A stretch of DNA of 22,849 nucleotides from Methanobacteriota archaeon (GTDB lineage: Archaea; Halobacteriota; Methanosarcinia; Methanosarcinales; Methanosarcinaceae). The stretch covers positions 1-22,849 of the forward strand of contig JAUPKV010000171.1 in NCBI GenBank assembly GCA_030837265.1, given 5' to 3'. A program made the position numbers and the translations under genes. Below, piece by piece: positions 10,090 through 19,590 of this stretch; position 1 is the first letter of the stretch; each line of letters begins with the position of its first letter. The notes below the pieces were generated by a model, which did no database searches, had not been told where the DNA came from, and saw nothing but the letters and a program-made list of their open reading frames with translations.

Positions 10090-10895
10090 CGTGTATCCCC
10101 TCTCACCTGATATTCCTGAGCTGTTCCTCCAGAGGGTGCCGGCGAAATAATATGTTCGCAGAACTTCTTTCCTGTGGCTTTGCAGCTAACTTCCCTTACA
10201 CTTATAGCCTTCCCGAAATATTCGGTCAGGTAACCTGCAAAATAGCCGCTCATAAAGGCACAAACAGGCTGGTCGGCCGCTCCATACATATCGGCTATGA
10301 AGGAGTCTTTCACAATAACTTTTCCTTCATAAGTTTCGGGATCACACTCTATTTCCAGGATCCCCCAGCCTACGCCTCTATAGAGTTCCCCAATAACGTT
10401 TGCGAAGTTGCTGTCGTCAAGAGGCATAATGCTCTTGAAATATTTTGCCGCATGAATGCCGCCCTTGAGCCCTGAAATGGTGAGGAGTCCATCTGCATGT
10501 GGCGCATTCTCGTTGAGCGTTTTAATTATATCAACAATTGTGAGTGCCCTTGCTATGACTCCCCTGACCCCTATTACATTAAGGGGGAAATCCACGGAAT
10601 GAACCATCCGGTATTTTGAAATCCCGTACTCCACTTCACTTACGACGCTCAGGTCCTTTATTTTTTGAGCGAATTCTTCTGGATTAATATCTTTTTTTAG
10701 TTCTGTAAATACAGAATATTCTCCTGTTTCCTGGGTAAGATTATCAAGGTGGCCGAACATGACGGATGTGTTCTCAGCTTCCAGGAAATCAATTATTGAA
10801 GATAAAGATCCGGGCTTTTTCGAATAAATAATTTTGAACCATACAATCTGCGTATTTTCATTGAAGCCTGCAAATGTAAATAAATCTCTAACCAT
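10086..10895 (-). CDS. ACT domain plus V4R (vinyl-4-reductase-like) sensor protein
   Basis: Protein of 269 residues. About residues 18-90 form an ACT-like alpha/beta fold (IVWFKIIYSKKPGSLSSI, then EYSVFTEL), a fold that binds small regulatory ligands. About 110-250 form a V4R domain (LNVIGVRGVIARA, then ELYRGVGWGILEI, then the terminal CKATGKKFCEHIISP with its two conserved cysteines). V4R domains bind hydrocarbon-like or metal-associated ligands and occur in XylR-type activators and bacteriochlorophyll proteins. No DNA-binding domain is seen. Its place between glucan hydrolase genes suggests it senses a metabolite and controls the enzymes by contact, but that is inference. A TTG three codons upstream extends the frame, but AGGAG lies only about one base from it and 10 bases from the ATG at 10895, which I therefore prefer. 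It overlaps the GH15 gene by four bases. Confidence 0.8.
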   Translation of the reverse strand: MVRDLFTFAGFNENTQIVWFKIIYSKKPGSLSSIIDFLEAENTSVMFGHLDNLTQETGEYSVFTELKKDINPEEFAQKIKDLSVVSEVEYGISKYRMVHSVDFPLNVIGVRGVIARALTIVDIIKTLNENAPHADGLLTISGLKGGIHAAKYFKSIMPLDDSNFANVIGELYRGVGWGILEIECDPETYEGKVIVKDSFIADMYGAADQPVCAFMSGYFAGYLTEYFGKAISVREVSCKATGKKFCEHIISPAPSGGTAQEYQVRGDTR

Positions 10896-10940
10896 GCAAC
10901 TCAAACTCCTATATAAACTGGAATTAGTATTTAATATAAA

Positions 10941-12137
10941 TTAAGCTGTTGTGCGAAGTTTTCTAAAAACCTGAGCTTTGAAATCCATAACTGCTGCCAT
11001 GAAATTAACCGCTGCATCGAAAGGGGTGGCGTAAACACTGAAATAAGAGTGTACATCCCCATCCCCGAGCCATTTAGTACACATATAATAATAATGGTCG
11101 GAAGTCAGCAGGTGCTTCCATATGCTCAGAATTTCAGGGTCTCCGGTCTTTCTGACAAAGGGCTCTAGTAACTTCATTTCTTCAAAACAACGTCTTTGCA
11201 TATCGTTTCCAAGCCAAGCACTTGTGTCGCGTTCCGAGTCTGCCCAGGATATAGTGGATAAGTCCCCTATATCGATCTCAGCTACCGGGGAATATTTTTT
11301 GACAAGCTCCACAGGAGTGCTGAAATTAAGGTTCTTCTTGAGGACTTCCTCAGGCAGCTTTTGCAGAAAGCCAAAAATTCCGGTTTCTTTCCACTGGTGC
11401 TCTCCGAAAGTCTCATAATCCATAAAAATATTTATACAATCTTCTTTTACTCCGGAAGCCCAACGTGCCCATTTCTCCGCCGTCAAAGGATATCCTTTCC
11501 ACCATCTGGCTGAAAAACGATATCCAATATCGTCACTCAGCTTGTAGTTCCTGAAGAGAATGGGAAGGCCTGAACCTTTTGCCCTGTAGAGTGAGTTAGG
11601 TGATCTTCCGTTAAGTATATGATCCGCACCTTCGGTTAGAATAGCTCTGTACCCGAGGTCTGAAACAGTCTTTGCTATCGTATTGTTATAAAGAAGTTCA
11701 GTGTTCCGAAATACCTGAGGATTAACTCCCAGCAGGTCAGACATAAATCTCCTGTGTTCCTTAATCTCTTCAATGAATTCGGCTTTATTTTCAAAAAGAC
11801 TTGATATGGAGTGATAATAAGTCTCGTCCAGAAATTCCACGGCTCCGGTCTCAGCCATCTGTCTGAAGCCTTCGAGTACTTCTTTTCCCCATAGTTCGCA
11901 TTGTTCGAGCAGAGTCCCGGTAACAGAAAGAGAAAACCTGAATTTTCCGGAATGCTCATCAATAGAATCCAGCAGGCTCCTATTTGTAGGGACGTAACAT
12001 TTCCGGGCTACTTTTTCAAAAATTTCCTTGTTACCTCTCTCATCGAAATAACGGTAAAAACCGGTTCTGTCGTCAGGCCAGAACCTGCGCAGCCTGAAGG
12101 GTTGGTGGACCTGGAAATACATGCAGACAGAGGTCAT
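10941..12137 (-). CDS. GH57 alpha-amylase-type glycoside hydrolase (catalytic residues intact)
   Basis: Predicted cytoplasmic retaining glycosidase of family GH57 acting on alpha-1,4-glucans. It has 398 residues and no signal peptide. Conserved region 1 is FQVHQP (H11-Q12-P13). Region 3 is FRNTELLYNN with the nucleophile Glu147. Region 4 is FMDYETFGEHQW with the acid/base Asp240. A helical C-terminal part follows (about 300-395). The pattern matches the alpha-amylase group of GH57 rather than branching enzyme or 4-alpha-glucanotransferase. The ATG overlaps the stop of the preceding GH57 homologue by four bases (ATGA), and the ACT-V4R gene follows after about 45 bases. The tandem arrangement and common architecture show that it and its upstream neighbour are an old duplication. 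Exact specificity is not readable from the sequence. Confidence 0.88.
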   Translation of the reverse strand: MTSVCMYFQVHQPFRLRRFWPDDRTGFYRYFDERGNKEIFEKVARKCYVPTNRSLLDSIDEHSGKFRFSLSVTGTLLEQCELWGKEVLEGFRQMAETGAVEFLDETYYHSISSLFENKAEFIEEIKEHRRFMSDLLGVNPQVFRNTELLYNNTIAKTVSDLGYRAILTEGADHILNGRSPNSLYRAKGSGLPILFRNYKLSDDIGYRFSARWWKGYPLTAEKWARWASGVKEDCINIFMDYETFGEHQWKETGIFGFLQKLPEEVLKKNLNFSTPVELVKKYSPVAEIDIGDLSTISWADSERDTSAWLGNDMQRRCFEEMKLLEPFVRKTGDPEILSIWKHLLTSDHYYYMCTKWLGDGDVHSYFSVYATPFDAAVNFMAAVMDFKAQVFRKLRTTA

Positions 12138-13270
12138 GCCCTCTCCTCCAGGACCGCTCTCCTGAAATCCGAGAGTATGGAAAAGTAGTTCACAGCCCTT
12201 TCATATCCGTCTCTTATACTTCCGGGGTTCATGGAAAAGAATATGTCCCCCTGCTGCAGGTAGCCAAATATCTGCTTCAGTTCCCGGTAATGTTTACTCT
12301 CCTTAAGCTCCGACAGCTCCTCTCCTACTCTTACGAGCTCTCTCAGGTAGAGCTGCTGAGCATGGTTTCCTACTGCATTATGCATCCCATACCTGATTGT
12401 CTGTTCGGTTTTCAGGGTTGGAAGTTTTAAAGGCGCGAATTTCTTTACAGCTTCGGAAGGCGTAAGCATTTTGATCCCATGGGCTTTGAGGGCGCCAGGA
12501 AGATCCCGGATAAAATCAGCAATTGCCTCTGTCTTTTCGTAATGAACGCAAATCCCCGTATAGTTGAAATAAAGGGTCAGGACATCCCCCTCCATATTGG
12601 AAATCCATTTAGCAAATTTTTCCGGAGTAAGGGGATATTCTTTCCATTTTTTTTCCGAAAAACGATGCTCAAGGTCCTCACTGAGGTTAATATGCCTTAA
12701 CAAAGTCGGAAGTTGATTTTCAAAGACGTGTACAGGTTCGCATCTGCATATAAGATTCCGAGATCCCTCCGTTATCTGGCACCCAAATCCCATCTCAGCA
12801 AGCATGTGTCCTACTCTTCCGGTATACAGGAGCTGGGTATTTACGAAAGTTTTTGGAATAACTCCTAAAAGCTCCCTGATCATCTCCCTATAAACAATCA
12901 CTTCTTCCCGAAACCAGGTAAGATCCGGATACAATGAACTCAGGGAATGGTTGCTGCAGCTCCCGGTAAATTCAATGTTTCCCGTTTCCCCGAGTTCTCG
13001 GAAAGATTCAAGCAGCTCTGGGTCCCACCTGCACTGTTCGAGAAAAGGCCCTGACAGGTCAAAAGCATAAACTCCTCCTTTTTCTACGGACCCCATCAGC
13101 AATTCATTAAGCCTTAAAAGTTGCCCCCCAGTATATTTAAATTTGGAAAAAATATTTTCCCTATCAAAATATCGGTCCATTTCCGGCACTCCATAAAAAC
13201 CTTCTGCAGGCCAGTACCATTTTGGACTGTAAGGCAAATTCACTCCCATACAGATGCACACAGCTTTCAT
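12134..13270 (-). CDS. GH57 homologue lacking both catalytic acids (putative pseudoenzyme)
   Basis: Protein of 378 residues that aligns along its whole length with the intact GH57 enzyme encoded next to it. Each active-site position is changed: the HQP motif is NLP (11-13), the nucleophile Glu is Gln146 in FVNTQLLY, and the acid/base Asp is Asn236 in YFNYTGICVH. The scaffold motifs between them are kept (ITEG; KEYPLTPEKFAKW against KGYPLTAEKWARW), so the frame is under selection and is not a decaying pseudogene. GH57 alpha-amylase-like proteins lacking catalytic residues are a described group. A regulatory, glycogen-binding or partner-subunit role is inference. It is the first gene of the four-gene operon. 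No ribosome site is evident before the ATG. A TATA-like stretch lies about 85-100 bases upstream. Confidence 0.85.
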   Translation of the reverse strand: MKAVCICMGVNLPYSPKWYWPAEGFYGVPEMDRYFDRENIFSKFKYTGGQLLRLNELLMGSVEKGGVYAFDLSGPFLEQCRWDPELLESFRELGETGNIEFTGSCSNHSLSSLYPDLTWFREEVIVYREMIRELLGVIPKTFVNTQLLYTGRVGHMLAEMGFGCQITEGSRNLICRCEPVHVFENQLPTLLRHINLSEDLEHRFSEKKWKEYPLTPEKFAKWISNMEGDVLTLYFNYTGICVHYEKTEAIADFIRDLPGALKAHGIKMLTPSEAVKKFAPLKLPTLKTEQTIRYGMHNAVGNHAQQLYLRELVRVGEELSELKESKHYRELKQIFGYLQQGDIFFSMNPGSIRDGYERAVNYFSILSDFRRAVLEERA

Positions 13271-13400
13271 AACAAAAAAATATAGTGTGAGAACCTACTA
13301 AAAACTATTGTTCAACTCTATCCGAGACTAAACAGGTTATTCAGTAGAATTAATAAAAAATATAGTTTATTTCCTCAAAAAACTCCTCTCTTGCCGTCAA

Positions 13401-13411
13401 CTATTTAAAAG
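13401..13411 (+). promoter_or_regulatory. TATA box of tRNA-Trp
   Basis: CTATTTAAAAG ends about 28 bases before the first base of the tRNA gene, the expected archaeal TATA position for a transcript starting at or just before the tRNA. Confidence 0.7.
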
Positions 13412-13438
13412 AAGAAAGATATTTCACTTCCTAGTCAA

Positions 13439-13632
13439 GGGGCTGTGGCCTAGTCCGGCATGGCGATGGGCTCCAGCGGATAAATGATGAACAACGGGTC
13501 TACCGAGTCTTTCCCGACGGGGTAGGACAATGAGGAGCCGTTGGAGCACTGATAGATGCTCACCAAACTAAACTGTTAAGGCAGTTGTTCGGAGAGACCC
13601 GTCGATCGTGAGTTCGAATCTCACCAGCCCCA
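13439..13632 (+). tRNA. trnW: tRNA-Trp (anticodon CCA), split by a 120-nt intron
   Basis: Exons are 13439-13476 and 13597-13632, giving a 74-nt tRNA. The acceptor stem is GGGGCTG/CAGCCCC, the D stem GCC/GGC, the anticodon stem ATGGG/CCCGT and the T stem GTGAG/CTCAC with loop TTCGAAT. The anticodon CCA is at 13473-13475 and the discriminator is A. CCA is not encoded. The intron lies after position 37, the usual archaeal site. A full bulge-helix-bulge is visible: central 4-bp helix CTCC (13471-13474) with GGAG (13591-13594), 3-base bulges AGC and AGA, outer helix GGG/CCC and inner helix starting GGA (13478-13480) with TTC (13588-13590). The splicing endonuclease would cut between 13476/13477 and 13596/13597. 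Its TATA box sits upstream. Confidence 0.97.
13477..13596 (+). ncRNA. Box C/D guide RNA within the tRNA-Trp intron (targets positions 34 and 39)
   Basis: The intron carries box C ATGATGA (13484-13490), box D' CCGA (13503-13506), box C' ATGAGGA (13530-13536) and box D CTGA (13549-13552). The D' guide (13494-13501) pairs over eight bases with the 3' splice region, and the fifth base before D' faces C13598, tRNA position 39. The D guide (13538-13547) pairs over ten bases, with one G-U, with 13470-13479, and the fifth base before D faces C13473, position 34. Archaeal fibrillarin complexes would thus methylate the 2'-OH of C34 and C39. In Haloferax the tRNA-Trp intron is known to guide Cm34 and Um39, so function is well supported by homology. 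A small hairpin (AACTG/CAGTT) follows box D. Confidence 0.9.
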
Positions 13633-13876
13633 CTTTCTTTTTTTTGATTAATTTTTGGTTGTGCTGAGTATTCAATCAAAATCCACTAAATGCTGATACT
13701 TCCATTCCTGTTTTAAGGTCCCAAACTTTAAGTTCATGCTGACTCTTATTTAGAAATTTCCTTTTTGTCTTTATTGTTTAAGGACCGAATTAAACACTTT
13801 CACATAGCTCCCCAAAGATTAATACCCTTCAAATCAATCTTTTCTATACCCACTCAAAAATAAGAGAGGTTCCACT

Positions 13877-14644
13877 TTGAGGCGAGAAAAAGAAGAGATA
13901 GCTGTCCTAGTCAGAGCCACCCCGGAGAGATGTAAAAGGGATGGGGATGGGCATCCTTTCGGAGTAATTGGCATTAATAAAGATAGAGAACTGCTAAGAC
14001 TTTATCCGCTAGGGTTCAGGTATGGAGAAGGGCTGGTTGATTTCAGGAAAAACGACCTGCTTGAGGTTACGGTTACCAGGCCGGAACATGATATCAGGTG
14101 GGAGAGCAGGAAAGCACTCAGTTATGTGAACCTGCAAAAGCCGCTTAAAGAAAGGGAGATTAAAGGACTTGTCCTGCCGCTTGCAACATCTATAGAAAAA
14201 CTGAATCTTGAAGGGGCGAGCCTGGGGGTAATAAAGCCTGAGATTCAGGATATCGAGATAAAGATAAACGGAATTGAGGCTTATGACCGGCAGCAGTACT
14301 TTAATTTCATTGGAGATTTTCTCGAAATCGGAGAAAGGGCTGGAATACCGGTAGAGGTAAAATGTAATTTCAGGTGTGAGGGAGAAGATGTCTGCAGAGG
14401 ACACAAGATTATAGTGCTTGATTGGGAATTCAATGAGACCGTGAGGAATATCCTAAGGATTGAGCAGAAGCCCGAGAAGATAAAAAGTAGGATAAGGGAA
14501 TATTTCCTTTCGCGCAGTCAGGAGAAAGACCTTTACTTCATAATGGGGACTCATTTCATGTATGGTACCTGGATGATCACAGGACTTTTTTGTCCGGAAA
14601 GAAATGGAAATAATCAAAGTAATCTTTTTGGATTTCAAAATTAA
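13877..14644 (+). CDS. Uncharacterised protein with FRC-x5-C-x2-H / DWE motif
   Basis: Protein of 255 residues of unknown function. The N-terminal part (about 7-80) has a compact beta pattern with the recurring signature LVRATPER, then LLRLYPLGFR, then WESRKA, which I recognise from other uncharacterised bacterial and archaeal proteins. Residues about 160-185 hold FRC-x5-C-x2-GHK followed by DWE (Cys167, Cys173, His176, Asp182, Glu184), a possible metal site or catalytic centre. A third block, HFMYGTWMITGLFCP, ends the conserved part. The start is TTG, supported by GAGAGGT about seven bases upstream; the first in-frame ATG is far downstream. The gene stands alone between tRNA-Trp and a convergent aminotransferase. 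I cannot assign a function. Confidence 0.75.
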   Translation: MRREKEEIAVLVRATPERCKRDGDGHPFGVIGINKDRELLRLYPLGFRYGEGLVDFRKNDLLEVTVTRPEHDIRWESRKALSYVNLQKPLKEREIKGLVLPLATSIEKLNLEGASLGVIKPEIQDIEIKINGIEAYDRQQYFNFIGDFLEIGERAGIPVEVKCNFRCEGEDVCRGHKIIVLDWEFNETVRNILRIEQKPEKIKSRIREYFLSRSQEKDLYFIMGTHFMYGTWMITGLFCPERNGNNQSNLFGFQN

Positions 14645-14795
14645 AAAATATTTCGCCGAGCATGCTATTTTTCAAATTCCTTATTTTAAAACCTCAATCC
14701 TATTCCAATGGTGTGATTTTTGGATCAAACCAAGAGTAACAGTTAAATATAATGATTCACTGTACGAAACTACATTACGATTTTTTACAAAACTC

Positions 14796-15977
14796 TTATT
14801 CCTCATTCTCTTCTAAAAAGACTTCCAGTCTGTCCATACCTTCCTTTATATTTTCAATATTGTTTGCATAGGAGAAACGCAAATAGCCCTCTGCACCGAT
14901 CCCAAAGTCAATTCCGGGGGTCACTGCAACGCCCGCTTCGTTGAGGATGCGGCGGCTGAATTCCAGGGAGTCATTACTGTATTTGCGGGCATCGGCAAGG
15001 ACATAGAAAGCTCCCATTGGCTCCTTACCTACATCAAGACCCATTCCGAGGAGCCTTTTAAGCATATACTGACGGCGTGTATTATAGGTATGTACCATTT
15101 CTGCCACATGATCCTGGGGGCCTTTTAAGGCTGTAATTCCTGCTTCCTGGACAAAGGAATTGGAACAGATAAAGAAATTTTGATGAATTTTCTGGAGCGC
15201 ACGAGTACATTCAGGTGGACAGATAATATATCCGAGTCTCCATCCGGTCATGGCATACAATTTGGAAAAACCGTTCAGGACAAAGGCATTATTTGTGTAT
15301 TCAAGGATAGTATGTTCCTCCCCGTTGTAGATCAAGCCCTGGTAGATTTCGTCCGATACTATAGGAATTTCTTTCTCTTCAGCAATATCGGCAAGACCCT
15401 GCAAACATTCGGTAGACATAACATGCCCTGTAGGATTCGAAGGACTGTTAATAAGAATGGCTTTGGTGTAGGGATTCAGGTAATGCCTTACTGTTTCCGG
15501 TTCAAGGGCAAAGCCGCTTTTTTCGCTTGTATATACAAAAGCAGGCGTTCCACCCAGATACTTTACGAAATTCGGATAACAGGCATAGTGAGGATTTGAC
15601 ATTATTACTTCATCCCTCTTTTCAAGCAAGGCCATAAAAACCAGCAAAAGAGCAGGACTTGTTCCCGATGTTACGATGACCTGATTAGAGTTCAGATCAA
15701 GTCCGAACTTATTGTTGTAAGATTCAACTATTGCCTCTCTGAGAGCTGGAAGTCCCTGGCTGTGGGTGTACTTTGTAGACCCCCGGCTAATGGCTGAACA
15801 AGCTGCTTCACAGATATGAGGGGCTGTAGGGAAATCTGGCTCTCCGACCTCGAGATGTATTATATGTCTCCCCTCAGTTTCCAGAGCCTGGGCACTTTCC
15901 AGCACTTCCATTACATAGAACGGAGGGATATCTTCAGTTTTTTTTGATAGGATGCATTCGGAGTTTATTGAAATCAT
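14796..15977 (-). CDS. Class I/II pyridoxal-phosphate aminotransferase
   Basis: Cytoplasmic fold-type I PLP enzyme of 393 residues, likely moving an amino group between an amino acid and 2-oxoglutarate. The family marks are all present: substrate entry motif GEPDFPT (45-51), TSGTSPAL (103-110) for phosphate contact, NSPSNPTG (177-184), SDEIYQGL (208-215) with PLP-contacting Asp209 and Tyr212, Schiff-base Lys239 in GFSKLYAMTGWRLGY, and a C-terminal LRFSYAN with the carboxylate-binding Arg. It resembles the Igamma aspartate/aromatic subgroup common in archaea; the true substrate cannot be read from sequence. GGAAGGT lies about five bases before the ATG. It stands alone, with converging neighbours on its 3' side. 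Confidence 0.92.
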   Translation of the reverse strand: MISINSECILSKKTEDIPPFYVMEVLESAQALETEGRHIIHLEVGEPDFPTAPHICEAACSAISRGSTKYTHSQGLPALREAIVESYNNKFGLDLNSNQVIVTSGTSPALLLVFMALLEKRDEVIMSNPHYACYPNFVKYLGGTPAFVYTSEKSGFALEPETVRHYLNPYTKAILINSPSNPTGHVMSTECLQGLADIAEEKEIPIVSDEIYQGLIYNGEEHTILEYTNNAFVLNGFSKLYAMTGWRLGYIICPPECTRALQKIHQNFFICSNSFVQEAGITALKGPQDHVAEMVHTYNTRRQYMLKRLLGMGLDVGKEPMGAFYVLADARKYSNDSLEFSRRILNEAGVAVTPGIDFGIGAEGYLRFSYANNIENIKEGMDRLEVFLEENEE

Positions 15978-16115
15978 AAAAGACCTTCCGAAAGTATTTG
16001 TTTTTGAAGGGTTGAGGTAAAAGCAAATAGTATCGCTGAACTATACCTGAGATTGCGTATGCTTTCAATATTTAAATATTCTGTGGAAATAACGGAAGGA
16101 ATTTTGATATCTCAG

Positions 16116-16748
16116 TCAATTTCCGGGTGTTATTTTTTCGACAATCTTTACATCCGTTTTATCCCAGCCCTGGTTCTCAAGTGCTTTTGCAAAATCTCGC
16201 TGAAATGCCTGGAACTTTTCAACATTCTCAGGGACGATGTTAAGAAAATCGTAGTCCCCGTATGCTCCAGTAAAAAAAGAAGAAACTACCTCTTCAAATT
16301 TTTTCTCTATCCTCTGCGGATACCAGAATCCATTTTGTGAGAGCAGAACCAGATTCGGATCAGGAATAGGAATATTGTCCGAATAATTGTAAAGCCCTAT
16401 AAAAATTTCCTCTCCGGATTTCCCAATAACCAGTCTCTTCTCAATACCGGGCTTCTGGAGTTTAATGTACCATTCTCCCTTTAAAAGATCACTGAGTTCA
16501 GCAATTATTTTGTGGGTTTTAAGTATTTCTTCTGCTACCCGCTGTATTTCCAGGATCATACTTCTACGTTGCTCTTCAGGTATCTCCAAACAGGATTTAC
16601 ATACTTTCCCTCCAGGGGCACCAATATATCGGATACCGGTCTCCTCTGATGGTCCTGTTTGCTCGTCAACTCTCCTTTGATACTCCTCTTCGGCATCCTG
16701 TTGAATTTCAGCTGTATTATGTCGGATCTCTATATTGTGATACTCCAT
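16116..16748 (-). CDS. Uncharacterised 210-residue protein
   Basis: I do not recognise this family. The first about 45 residues are charged and glutamate-rich. A KVCKSC pair follows near residue 50. A helical stretch (about 60-90) leads into a mixed alpha/beta part (GEWYIKLQKPG, then RLVIGKSGEEIFIGLYNYSD), and then an aromatic region and a C-terminal helix. No signal peptide or membrane segment is seen. GGGGAG lies eight bases before the ATG, so the start is well supported. It lies about 90 bases downstream of the RNase H-fold gene on the same strand and may be co-transcribed with it. The single CxxC is not enough to claim a zinc site. Confidence 0.7.
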   Translation of the reverse strand: MEYHNIEIRHNTAEIQQDAEEEYQRRVDEQTGPSEETGIRYIGAPGGKVCKSCLEIPEEQRRSMILEIQRVAEEILKTHKIIAELSDLLKGEWYIKLQKPGIEKRLVIGKSGEEIFIGLYNYSDNIPIPDPNLVLLSQNGFWYPQRIEKKFEEVVSSFFTGAYGDYDFLNIVPENVEKFQAFQRDFAKALENQGWDKTDVKIVEKITPGN

Positions 16749-16840
16749 CTAATTAGCTCCCCTATCATATATAGAGCGGTATTGTCCATAAATTTTATGT
16801 GTGATTTTCCAGGTAAAAGACCAAAATTGGGGGGAATAAA

Positions 16841-17668
16841 TTACCTGTAGCGTTCTGCTTTACGAAATAGATTTTCAGGGGACCTGTCCACCTCATCACA
16901 GATTATCCTATGAGGAACGGAGTCAGGCAGAACAGAGTATGCCTTATTATCCGTGCCCCGAAGGCCCCAGGTCTCATCGGTGAGCAAGAAGTAGGAATAC
17001 TCAAGCCGGACACCCTTTGTTTTCAGGGATGAAACAAGTGAGGGATCGGATAGGTCTTTTCTGATCTCATCTGCAGCTTTCACCTGAGTGCCAGGGCCTC
17101 CTTTCTTTATAAGATAAAGCCGCTCATCTGAAAGGACTTTTTCCATACTACGAATTACCAGCCTGTAGCAGGTCTTTTTTTTGGTAGAAAGTTCCTCATT
17201 TTTCACAAGATATAACACGCTGGGCTCATTCCTGGCAATGTTTGATAATATGTCTTCCCGCCGTGAAAAAGATTCGACTTCTAGAGTCGGAATATCAAGG
17301 AAGAAAATAGGAAACTTTTTAGAAAGGCTGTCAGCAATAGCCTGATTAACTTTTTCTCTGGGAATATATTCGAAGCTAACACTGGATTTGGGAAACTTTT
17401 TTTCGATTTCTTTCCTGTTAGCCTGGAAGAATTTTACAGCTTCTGTCGAGTCATTGTAAATGATTATCTCTTCTCCTTCCTTAAAGAAAATATTTGCCAA
17501 TGTGACTGCGAAATCAAGAGCTGCAAGTTCGCAATTAAGATTACTATCAGGATTATTCTGGATTTTAGTAGTGGACTGATATATCTGCCTGCCATCCCGA
17601 AGTGCGGTGCAGCCGATAAAAGAGTCTTCATTTTCATTATAAGAAGAGTCACAGTAGACTTCAAACAT
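16841..17668 (-). CDS. RNase H-fold protein with unknown C-terminal domain
   Basis: Protein of 275 residues. The first about 125 residues look like an RNase HI-type domain: YCDSSYNEN starts strand 1, CELAAL forms helix A, YNDSTEAV ends strand 4 and IADSLSKK closes the domain. These supply a DEDD set (Asp11, Glu51, Asp77, Asp117, counted from an upstream GTG). The domain could cut RNA in RNA/DNA hybrids or be a relative with another nuclease role. The remaining about 150 residues (from SFSRREDIL) match no family I know and contain no clear motif. An upstream GTG four codons earlier lies within AAGGTGA, a ribosome site that is well placed for the ATG at 17668, so I chose the ATG. It may form an operon with the 210-residue gene after it. 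Confidence 0.75.
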   Translation of the reverse strand: MFEVYCDSSYNENEDSFIGCTALRDGRQIYQSTTKIQNNPDSNLNCELAALDFAVTLANIFFKEGEEIIIYNDSTEAVKFFQANRKEIEKKFPKSSVSFEYIPREKVNQAIADSLSKKFPIFFLDIPTLEVESFSRREDILSNIARNEPSVLYLVKNEELSTKKKTCYRLVIRSMEKVLSDERLYLIKKGGPGTQVKAADEIRKDLSDPSLVSSLKTKGVRLEYSYFLLTDETWGLRGTDNKAYSVLPDSVPHRIICDEVDRSPENLFRKAERYR

Positions 17669-17855
17669 GCTAATTTTCACCTTTTGATTAATGAAGGATG
17701 CATCGTAAACTAAAAACGCATATAAACTAAATTATAAACAGTAATATAATAAGGCTATGGATCAGCAACTGCAAACGTGATAACAAATCTCCAGTACAAT
17801 CCAACAAAATAGATTAAAAAGAAAAATAGATTAAAAGAAAGGAAGAAAGATAGGA

Positions 17856-19484
<1,629 letters not shown>

Positions 19485-19590
19485 TCAAACTTTTCTTCAG
19501 ATAGATGAGTATATGTAACAGAGACATAGTTCGTATTAGACATAGTTCACATGTTACTCTGAATATATTTTAGAATAAGTTTGTTCAATA

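Noticed and set aside
14604..14816. 70-codon plus-strand frame after the FRC-DWE gene
   Set aside because: It overlaps the end of that gene and runs through AT-rich intergenic DNA with no ribosome site. There is no similarity that I recognise.
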